Positions 32,647 through 39,314 of a DNA stretch of 39,314 nt are shown here, piece by piece. Source of the stretch: Spirochaetaceae bacterium UBA6089 (GTDB lineage: Bacteria; Spirochaetota; Spirochaetia; Treponematales; Rectinemataceae). Position numbers and translations under genes: made by a program. The stretch lies in contig DIXD01000070.1 in NCBI GenBank assembly GCA_002435985.1, positions 1-39,314 on the forward strand, in the 5' to 3' direction. The notes beneath the pieces were generated by a model. It had not been told where the DNA came from, made no database searches, and saw only the letters and a program-made list of their open reading frames with translations. Numbering within the stretch: position 1 is the stretch's first letter; each line of letters starts with the position of its first letter.

Positions 32647-35600
32647 TCAGTCAGATTTTTGTACTTTTCTGACTTCGGTAGAGGATCCACTGCGAAAGGA
32701 GCCTGGTGTGGCATTCGTTATTCTTTTGAAAACTCTACAGAAATACGCCTCGTCTCGGAAACCGGTCCTATCGGCGATCTCCGAGAGGCTCGCGCCGGTC
32801 GATCGCAACAGGTCAATCGCGTGGACGATGCGGAGCCTTGCAAGGTATTCCCAGAGCGAAACACCCATCTGCCTATGAAAAATCCTGCTGAGGTAATCCT
32901 CGCTCGTGTTGAGCAAAGAAGCCAACTTCCAGCGCGAAAGTTGATCGGCATAGGTCTTGTTCAAGATAAAAATACATTTAGCGACAACGGTGGCGGTCGG
33001 AGGGGGGAGGAATTTCTGTCCTGCCAGGGCACGCCGGATCAAGCCTATCAGTAAATCAGAAAAAACTTCTCCAATGTTGCAGAAAACTGCGTGGGGGCGA
33101 GCAAGGACACCAGCCCATTCTTCTTCTTTCCCAAAGAATCGCGATGCCACGATTACAGGCACGCTTGGAAACCTCTGCAGAATGGGGCCGAAGCCTTGAC
33201 TCCCCACCCTTGTCTCAAATACTAGAAAGAGCGCAGACTGCCACCGACTCAAGGCTGCTTCCGCCACCGCAGGAGAGGTACATGCGACGAGTTTCATCCC
33301 CGCCTCCTGCGCAAGACTCTGAATGGCGGTCATGTTCGAACTGGATGCTCGCTCGCTTCCGACCACTAAAATCGAGGAAGAAGATTCCGAGAACAGAATC
33401 GAGCGTACTACCTCCGCTGCGTCTGCGGCGTGTCCCAGCACGGCCTCTCCAACGCCAGGATGGAGTGCGATGTAGATCTCGGCTCTCTGAACGATATCCT
33501 GATCAAGCATAAAAGAGAGTGCAGCCAGAGTCTCGTGGTCGATATCTGCAGGATCAAGATACAAGAGCACTCGCTCCGCCTCGGAGATGTTCTGACTGAA
33601 GACGGCATTGTAGGGGAGCACCAGCATAGACTTTTCGACCGAATGAGAAAAGGCCCTGGCCACGGCCCGATCTGGGCAGAAGCAAAGTACACGCTTTGAA
33701 TCGTCCGGCATAGTGCGAATTGCTCCCTGTAATGTCGGATACGGCAGCGATAATATGACTGAAGGTCCTTCTCTGTCTTCCACAAACCTAATGTGACCCC
33801 CATGAAGGACCGAAAGTTGTCTGGCAAGCTCGAGGCGAATATCCTTTCCATGCTGGAAAATATCATGATCTGATCTACTCGGGAGCCGGCCTGGCGGCAG
33901 TGAGAGTACCAGAGTACATCCTTGTGTTACGACGGAAAAAGAAAGCCACAGCACATCAGTCTGGTACGTCTCCGAGAGGAGCTGCGCGAGGATCGACAGT
34001 ATTCTCGCAAGTCGGTCTCTGTCGCCGTAAAGCGCAGGGTAGCTGGCGGGTTGTTCGGCGCATGCGATCTTCAATCCGCATGCGCTGTCGTCCAGGCGGC
34101 CTTCCGCCCAAGAGAGGCAGAACGCATAAGGATCGAAGAGAGAGGCTTTCGCCAACACCGCATCCGACTTTGCCTGCGAGAGGTCCAGCAAGTACTGCAC
34201 AAGTTCCTTCAGCCTCGATACTTCCTGTCCTTGGACTTCTCGTCCAAAGGCTTCGGGTCCATTCGCGCTTAGCGCTGTCGCTGCATTGAATGCATCGATC
34301 GAGTTCTGAAGTTCTCGTGAGATTACGGCTACGATGTCCGATTTCGACTTTTCCGCCTTTTCGGCACGCCTGCGCGCCTCATCCCCATCCTCGAAAAGCA
34401 TTATTCCCCTCAGCGCGGACGAAAGGGCCGAGCGAATTTCTTCGTAGACAGAAGGGTCGATATCGATCGCTTGCACCAATAGATGCCCAAGGTCCTTCGA
34501 TTCGAAGAAGAGTGGTAGGATAAAATACGTGCCTGGCTCGGACGGCATGATCCTCTCCGGCAGTAAACAGCCCTGCGGGACCACTTCGTACAGCCGGCGC
34601 GGACGGATGACCACCGCCGAAGGATCCTCCTTCCCTTTTTTGAATCCCCCACGAAAGAGCAGCAAGCCATGCTTGTCGCGCGTCACGAGATAGGCGCTCG
34701 ATATACCGAGATCGGGTAGTCTCGCTGCAACCGCGCCAACGAGCGACTGGATGTCCTTCGCACAGAGCAATTCCTGATTGAAGAGATTGAGCTTTTGTTC
34801 AACTTGCTTCTCTTTCCAGAGTCGATACTCATATTTTCTTCCTTCGGCAAGACATAGAGCGACCATCCCCTGATGTATGAGCGCCTCTACCCTCTCCGCC
34901 TCAGCGGAAGAACGTGCTTGTCTCAGAAATTCAGTACGGAGGGCTGAGAGCGTGCCCTGCAGCTCTACGATGTTTCCATCGGTTTCAATGTTCTCATCCA
35001 GCATCTTTTCGACCAGCACCATAAATGGGCGATCCTGCTTTGTGGAGAGCGACATCTCGAAGGCTCTGACCAAATCGCCAGGAAGCGCCTTTCCTACCTT
35101 CGATCTGATCGCTCTTCGAATCGAATTCAGCATACATCCGCAAGAACTTCGGATAACAAGCCTTGCCTTGAGCGTTGTGTCGAAAATCGATGCTCCGCTG
35201 CGCATCTCAGAAAGCATGCGGAGCGCGCGCTGCGCCTGATGACTGAAGGGCATGTGCACCGTCGTCAGAGGAGGGGAAAAAATGCGACTCTCCTCCGAGT
35301 CGTTGAACCCACCGACTGGAATATCAGAGGGAATATCGATTCCCCGCTCCCTCAGTAACCTCGCCGCCTCAAAGGTCAAAAGATCGCTCGCCGCGCAGAG
35401 TGCATCGAAATCCCTGCCGGGCACAAGGCCGCGCTCATCTAGGAGCTGCAAGGCCGCCATGCGCCCTTCGGTCCAAGGTGTGTCGAGACAGACCAAGGCA
35501 GGGTCGTAGGCGATGTGTGCCTCTTTCAGGGCATCGCAGTAGGCGCGGTACCGCTCTTCCGCCGAAGAATGCTGGCGAGGGCCTGCAATGAACGCGATAC

Positions 35601-36003
35601 GTCTTTTTCTGTGGGTTTGGATAAAATGTTTTATCAGCGCCTTCATTCCCGAATAAGCGTCGATGCCAACAAAAGGATGGTTGTGTATCTTAAGTCCGAA
35701 AGTGACGAGCGGCACATCTACCGTGTCGAGCAAGAAGCGCTCCACCACAGCCTCCGGTGCAAAACCGCTCAAGGTAGAAGCCCAGCACAGCGCTGAATCG
35801 ACATTCGGAGCGCGGGCATACCGGTATACCGCGTTTCTCATGTGTTCAAATCCGGATACGGCATTAAGCCGGCCTCCCGGCAACACGAAGAGGACACAGC
35901 TCTGCGATTGCGAAGCCGTGATTAGTTCTCTCCACAGACCCCGCGACGAGCCCGTGTGGAGCGATGCCAAAAGAAAGGCAATCCTCGAATAATATGCCTG
36001 CAT
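32647..36003 (-). CDS. giant hybrid regulator: LacI-type sensor, GAF-like and degenerate kinase/receiver modules, AraC DNA-binding domain
   Basis: An 1118-residue protein with no signal peptide or membrane segment, hence cytoplasmic. Residues 1-~290 are a Peripla_BP_3 sugar-sensing domain without the LacI helix-turn-helix (FVGIDAYSGMKALI, RRIAFIAGP, GGFNDSEESRIFSPPLTTV). About 400-550 is GAF-like. About 555-770 matches a histidine kinase, but the H-box reads ISREL where kinases have SHEL, the N-box lacks its asparagines and the GLGL box is DIRLEL. About 775-1010 holds one or two receiver-like domains; the acidic pair (VVGSE for VVDDE) and the phospho-aspartate (LVFET) are replaced. The end is an AraC double HTH (WKLASLLNTSEDYLSRIF, ASLSEIADRTGFRDEAYFCR). 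It probably senses an imported pectin fragment and controls both flanking units by allostery. Confidence 0.88.
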   Translation of the reverse strand: MQAYYSRIAFLLASLHTGSSRGLWRELITASQSQSCVLFVLPGGRLNAVSGFEHMRNAVYRYARAPNVDSALCWASTLSGFAPEAVVERFLLDTVDVPLVTFGLKIHNHPFVGIDAYSGMKALIKHFIQTHRKRRIAFIAGPRQHSSAEERYRAYCDALKEAHIAYDPALVCLDTPWTEGRMAALQLLDERGLVPGRDFDALCAASDLLTFEAARLLRERGIDIPSDIPVGGFNDSEESRIFSPPLTTVHMPFSHQAQRALRMLSEMRSGASIFDTTLKARLVIRSSCGCMLNSIRRAIRSKVGKALPGDLVRAFEMSLSTKQDRPFMVLVEKMLDENIETDGNIVELQGTLSALRTEFLRQARSSAEAERVEALIHQGMVALCLAEGRKYEYRLWKEKQVEQKLNLFNQELLCAKDIQSLVGAVAARLPDLGISSAYLVTRDKHGLLLFRGGFKKGKEDPSAVVIRPRRLYEVVPQGCLLPERIMPSEPGTYFILPLFFESKDLGHLLVQAIDIDPSVYEEIRSALSSALRGIMLFEDGDEARRRAEKAEKSKSDIVAVISRELQNSIDAFNAATALSANGPEAFGREVQGQEVSRLKELVQYLLDLSQAKSDAVLAKASLFDPYAFCLSWAEGRLDDSACGLKIACAEQPASYPALYGDRDRLARILSILAQLLSETYQTDVLWLSFSVVTQGCTLVLSLPPGRLPSRSDHDIFQHGKDIRLELARQLSVLHGGHIRFVEDREGPSVILSLPYPTLQGAIRTMPDDSKRVLCFCPDRAVARAFSHSVEKSMLVLPYNAVFSQNISEAERVLLYLDPADIDHETLAALSFMLDQDIVQRAEIYIALHPGVGEAVLGHAADAAEVVRSILFSESSSSILVVGSERASSSNMTAIQSLAQEAGMKLVACTSPAVAEAALSRWQSALFLVFETRVGSQGFGPILQRFPSVPVIVASRFFGKEEEWAGVLARPHAVFCNIGEVFSDLLIGLIRRALAGQKFLPPPTATVVAKCIFILNKTYADQLSRWKLASLLNTSEDYLSRIFHRQMGVSLWEYLARLRIVHAIDLLRSTGASLSEIADRTGFRDEAYFCRVFKRITNATPGSFRSGSSTEVRKVQKSD

Positions 36004-36019
36004 AGAGTATCCATTGTGC

Positions 36020-36045
36020 TCCCCTTCTGACTATACTGTCAACAT
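36020..36045 (-). promoter_or_regulatory. weak candidate promoter of the hybrid regulator gene
   Basis: On the minus strand TTGACA is followed after 18 bases by CACAAT, which would place the transcript start only a few bases before ATG 36003. The gene also has no ribosome site close to its ATG, so near-leaderless translation is conceivable. Based only on box similarity. Confidence 0.25.
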
Positions 36046-36102
36046 TTTTGTATGGCCGCACTCATAAGACAGAAAAATCCAATTCTTAGGCATCAAAGAC
36101 AA

Positions 36103-36131
36103 TTGCGGATTTTTAATCTCGGCTCTATAAA
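36103..36131 (+). promoter_or_regulatory. candidate sigma-70 promoter of the GH28 gene
   Basis: TTGCGG (36103-36108), a 17-base spacer and TATAAA (36126-36131), 22 bases before the GH28 start. It lies in the 149-base divergent interval shared with the hybrid regulator, where that regulator would be expected to bind. Confidence 0.5.
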
Positions 36132-36152
36132 AAGAACATTGCAGAGCACGAC

Positions 36153-37538
36153 ATGACAGCAGACATCGGAGAATTCGGTGGGAGGGGCGATGGGCTCACC
36201 GATAATTCAAAAGCCTTCGCCGCCGCGTTCTCTTCACTGAAACATGGAGGCGGAGGGACCCTCAAGGTGGGCTGTGGCATCTACCTCACCGGCCCCATCG
36301 AGCTCTTCGACAACACTACGCTGGAACTCGAACAAGGCGCGGTGTTGCAATTCTTTCCCGATGTCTGGCGGTATGCTCCCGTGCTTACACGCTGGGAAGG
36401 AATAGTGTGTTTTGGGATGCATCCCCTCATCTTCGCCAGAGAGGCACACAATATAGCGCTGACGGGCAGAGGAATCATAGATGGAAACGGAGAGCCATGG
36501 TGGACCTCAATCAAACTCAAAAAAAGTGCCCATCAGTCGGGGCCTGTCGAGCCGATAGAGATTGCTCTCGCGGAATACAACAAGGACCTCATCGACCAGC
36601 CCTCGGGCGGTGGTGGCAGAGAGATGCAATTCTTGCGACCGCCTCTTGTCCAATGTTTCAGATGTTCCAACATACATATCGAAGGCCTGACATTCCGAAA
36701 TTCGCCTTTTTGGACCATTCACCCCGTATTTTCGGATCATGTAACCATCCGCGATGTTTTTGTGCAGAATCCTCCAGATGCCCCCAACACCGACGGCATC
36801 GATATCGACTCATGCACGGACGTCAGGGTTGAACATACGATCATCGACGTCGGCGACGACTGCATCGCCATCAAGGCGGGTGCCGGCGAACGCGGCCTAC
36901 GTGAAGGAAAACCTTCGAAAGGAATCAGCATCCACAACTGCCTCTTTAAACGGGGACACGGGGGTGTCGTCATCGGCAGCGAGACAGCCGGCGGAATCAG
37001 CGAGGTCTCCGTGGAGAACTGCCGCTTCGAGGGGACAGACCGAGGAATACGCATCAAGACACGACGCGGAAGAGGCGGGGTTGTCAGCAATCTGCGCTTT
37101 AATAATCTGATTATGGAGAGAGTCCTCTGCCCCGTTGCCATCAATATGTACTACCGCTGCGGCGCAAAGCCCGACAAAAAAGCGGAACTCTTCTCGCTTA
37201 CCCCAATGCCAGTAGACGCACTCACTCCACATTTCCGGAAAATCGAAATCTCAGGCCTCGACGCACAGTATTGCCGCGCGTCAGCGGGATATATTGCAGG
37301 CCTTCCCGAAGCGCCCATCGAGCATCTGACCATGAAACACTGCCATATCGGCCTGGCAGACCACGATTTAGTGCCCGTCTCCGAGTCGGAAATGTTCGAA
37401 GGCATACCCGAGACCGACGCGCGCGGAATCCGGATTCGTCATGCGTCGTGCGGATTTCATGATGTCACGGTAACCGGCCTCGATGCCGGCAGCGAAGCTT
37501 TCATCTTCGAGGATGGGGCGAGGGCGAACACGACATGA
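36153..37538 (+). CDS. GH28 polygalacturonase/exo-galacturonidase, cytoplasmic form
   Basis: A 461-residue right-handed beta-helix hydrolase with every GH28 motif: NTDGIDIDS (D214), GDDCIAIKAG (D235 and D236), GHGGVVIGS (H269) and RIKT (R300-K302). These aspartates hydrolyse galacturonic-acid bonds by inversion. The protein starts directly at the fold (IGEFGGRGDGLTDNSKAF, like the D.GA.GDG.TDNT.A. opening) with no signal peptide, so it works inside the cell on imported oligomers, probably as an exo-enzyme. The start codon has only a weak ribosome site (AGAG). It is divergent from the regulator-ABC-GH105 operon and acts with GH105, which trims unsaturated ends. Confidence 0.93.
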   Translation: MTADIGEFGGRGDGLTDNSKAFAAAFSSLKHGGGGTLKVGCGIYLTGPIELFDNTTLELEQGAVLQFFPDVWRYAPVLTRWEGIVCFGMHPLIFAREAHNIALTGRGIIDGNGEPWWTSIKLKKSAHQSGPVEPIEIALAEYNKDLIDQPSGGGGREMQFLRPPLVQCFRCSNIHIEGLTFRNSPFWTIHPVFSDHVTIRDVFVQNPPDAPNTDGIDIDSCTDVRVEHTIIDVGDDCIAIKAGAGERGLREGKPSKGISIHNCLFKRGHGGVVIGSETAGGISEVSVENCRFEGTDRGIRIKTRRGRGGVVSNLRFNNLIMERVLCPVAINMYYRCGAKPDKKAELFSLTPMPVDALTPHFRKIEISGLDAQYCRASAGYIAGLPEAPIEHLTMKHCHIGLADHDLVPVSESEMFEGIPETDARGIRIRHASCGFHDVTVTGLDAGSEAFIFEDGARANTT

Positions 37539-37634
37539 GTGGTCCTGACGAGACCTTTGTATAGCATCTTGTCGAACTCACTATGATCGGTCCGGGTAGG
37601 CCTCTTTTCTGCGCATAGCATTATCGACCCGTCC

Positions 37635-38843
37635 TTATCGCCCCTGCGCAACAGCCAGCGCCTCTTCTTCCCTCAGCCTCCCGATGCACAGGAAAAAGAA
37701 CGCAAGTATGGTAAGGCCACCCAGAATGATCAGCGTCAGATCGACAGAATTGTCCGCGAGCGCGCCGACGAATGGATACAATAGGGCAAGGAGAATGCGT
37801 TCCTCCATCGAGATGTCTGAGAGCACGGCTGCGCTGTGATCGTCGCTGATCAGCGTATTCATGGCGGCCTAGAGCATCGGCATCCGGAACAGCTTGAGCA
37901 TGACAATGCCGGACATCGCGATGAGCGCCACGACGAGCCCATGGACCGCTCCAGTCACAATATAGAGTATGCCCGGAATCAGCGAAGAGAAAAGCAGTAT
38001 CTTCCGCGCGCTGAAGGGTTTCTGAAGTGACCTCGTCGCGGAAAGAATGAGTATCGCCCCGAGGTTGAACCCAGCCCCCGCAAAGCCGTTCTAGGAGACC
38101 GGCACACCTTCTCTCGCAAGCAGGGACTGATAGAACCAGAACATGAAAAAGGTGAGCACGGAGATCGCCGCGTAGTCAAGACCGAAATTTCTTAAAGAAT
38201 TCTTTCTGAAGATAATAAAAAAACCCTCAACCCCGTGCCGTAGAAAATCTCCGTCCGTTGGTGCGGCGTAGGACTCCTTCACCCCAAACAAGGCTACACC
38301 AGAGAGGGCCATAGCCACAACCGTAAACACAAACACGAGCCCCAGAACCACCTCGTAGGGCAAGATACCGCTCCCCGCGAAGAGCGAGCCCAATGGAAAG
38401 GCGAGGAAGCACCCCACTGTACCCGCAGCCTCATATCTACTGAAGATTTTAGGCGCCTCTCCTCCTAAAGATTTGGCGGCCAGAAACTCGTATAGGAAGA
38501 CCTTGTCGGCCCCGGTTACGAAGGTCATGCCAAGCGCGCAGACCACCTCGCCGACTACAAGGATCCAGAACGCCCAAAAGACACCAAACGCAAAGAATCC
38601 AAGGGTGAGAAAGAACAAACCCAGAAACAGCGAGACTTTCCTGCTCCACTTGTTCGCTACCACCCCTGCCGGGATCTCGAGGAGCATCATGGCCACGGAA
38701 AAAATGGCCTCGAGGATGAACATGCGGCCGTAATTGAAATTCAGGCGGTACAGATAAAACGGCACCGCCAGAGCTCCGAAGAACTGGAGATTCTTGAGGA
38801 AGGAAAAGGCATAGAAGGCCCGGAGTTTCGATGGAGTCGCCAT
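37635..38843 (-). pseudogene. MFS transporter gene interrupted by two in-frame amber codons
   Basis: The gene starts MATPSKLRAFYAFSFLKNLQFF and runs through MFS segments including MLLEIPAGVVANKWSRKVSLFLG (loop 2-3 motif). TAG codons occur at 38091-38093 and 37869-37871. Between and after them the same frame stays open and clearly coding: FAGAGFNLGAILILSATRSL, LIPGILYIVTGAVHGLV, then MNTLISDDHSAAVLS and a last membrane pair ending EEEALAVAQGR, for 402 codons in total. Both stops are one transition (CAG to TAG) from glutamine. Without suppression only the first 250 residues, about half a transporter, would be made. A 6-bp palindrome lies 17 bases upstream. The substrate is unknown; a short relative remains at 27827-27919. 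Confidence 0.8.
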
Positions 38844-38859
38844 GACATAGGCTAATGTT

Positions 38860-38874
38860 TGCGAATGGTTCGCA
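38860..38874. promoter_or_regulatory. short palindrome upstream of the broken MFS gene
   Basis: TGCGAA (38860-38865), TGG, TTCGCA (38869-38874): a perfect 6-bp inverted repeat 17 bases before the MFS start on the minus strand. It could be an operator for that gene; nothing else supports it. Confidence 0.3.
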
Positions 38875-39067
38875 CAAGGGGGATGGACGGCGGGATAAAA
38901 GAATCAAAAGAGGCTCGAGTGCTATGTGTGACGCTAAACTAAGAATGCTGCAAGCCCACCAAAATTCTTTCCTTGTTCTGACCATAAAGTAAATCTATCT
39001 CGGCCTGCTGGCATGTGGCGAAGGATTTCGCTACAATGCGCTGAAATCGATATTCGAGGAGAGAGTT

Positions 39068-39314
39068 ATGCAGAAGAAGGCCCTGCGCGCAGATGGTATG
39101 CTGCTTTTGACCTCAGTTGTATGGGGGCTTGCGTTCGTGGCGCAGCGAGTCGGGATGGAACACATTGGTCCATTCGCCTTCAATGGAATACGGTTCGCGC
39201 TGGGGAGTCTGAGTCTTCTTCCGCTTATTCGTTTTTTCGGAAGACGCAATCGATTGCCGGCACAGGGGGAGGGACCTACATCGGAGGAGTCTAGGTCCGG
39301 TACCTCTACGTCCG
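39068..39314 (+). CDS. EamA/DMT-family transporter, N-terminal part (cut by window end)
   Basis: From ATG 39068, preceded by GAGGAGAG, the frame is open to the last base: MQKKALRADGMLLLTSVVWG, then LAFVAQRVGMEHIGPFAFNG and IRFALGSLSLLPLI. The first EamA helix pair, the WG..FV.....M..IGP....G.RF pattern, is diagnostic of drug/metabolite transporters. After the second helix a polar loop (GRRNRLPAQGEGPTSEES) follows. The visible 82 residues are about a quarter of the usual length. Substrate unknown. Confidence 0.8.
   Translation, partial: MQKKALRADGMLLLTSVVWGLAFVAQRVGMEHIGPFAFNGIRFALGSLSLLPLIRFFGRRNRLPAQGEGPTSEESRSGTSTS

Noticed and set aside
37635..38843. Amber recoding (TAG read as an amino acid) as an explanation for the MFS gene.
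   Set aside because: TAG ends carB, the sigma-54 activator and tctB in normal positions, so it is an ordinary stop codon here; a recent pseudogene or sequence error is simpler.
1..39314. CRISPR arrays, rRNA, tRNA genes, toxin-antitoxin pairs or phage genes.
   Set aside because: No regularly spaced repeats, no tRNA-like cloverleaf or rRNA sequence and no phage structural or lysis proteins were recognised on either strand by eye.

Overview
The window (about 39 kb) looks like a chromosomal stretch from a diderm, probably free-living or gut-associated spirochaete of the Treponema/Spirochaeta type. This is inference. Three different ABC/TTT solute-binding proteins carry cleavable signal peptides without a lipobox cysteine, which implies a periplasm. 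They sit beside LplABC/YteP-type sugar ABC systems, a BMP-type nucleoside importer and a giant LacI-sensor/AraC hybrid regulator, a mix common in spirochaetes. No rRNA, tRNA or CRISPR array was seen.

Region 1 (1-707) is the 3' end of carB, GC-rich like most of the right half. Region 2 (about 708-16350) has clearly lower GC and reads as an acquired catabolic island. It holds a PrpR-type sigma-54 activator; a textbook -24/-12 promoter with an upstream palindrome; then one operon-like run of a zinc alcohol dehydrogenase, a tripartite tricarboxylate-type importer (TctC/B/A), a LarA-family nickel-pincer isomerase homologue, an IlvD/Edd dehydratase, a DUF1537 four-carbon acid-sugar kinase, PdxA2 and a UxaA/GarD-type dehydratase. 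It ends in a decayed IS30 element and a decayed IS3-family orfA. Kinase plus PdxA2 is the known route from 4-carbon aldonates (threonate/erythronate) to DHAP. The isomerase could connect the C2 epimers, and the two dehydratases suggest further substrates.

Region 3 (16360-21500) is housekeeping and small genes: azlCD, a small lipoprotein, a DUF1836 regulator, an SGNH hydrolase, a queuosine-precursor salvage pair (yhhQ-queF) headed by a probable preQ1-I riboswitch, and an RluA-type pseudouridine synthase. Region 4 (21595-27812) has an MFS transporter and a complete BMP-family ABC importer (binding protein, double ATPase, two permeases).

Region 5 (28002-37538) is a pectin-oligosaccharide locus. 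On the minus strand run an 1118-residue hybrid regulator, two permeases, a binding protein and a GH105 unsaturated-uronyl hydrolase. Divergently on the plus strand is a GH28 galacturonase without signal peptide. The layout implies import of oligogalacturonides and cytoplasmic breakdown. Region 6 (37539-39314) holds an MFS transporter gene broken by two in-frame amber codons, a short relative of which lies at 27827-27919, and the start of an EamA-family transporter cut by the window end.
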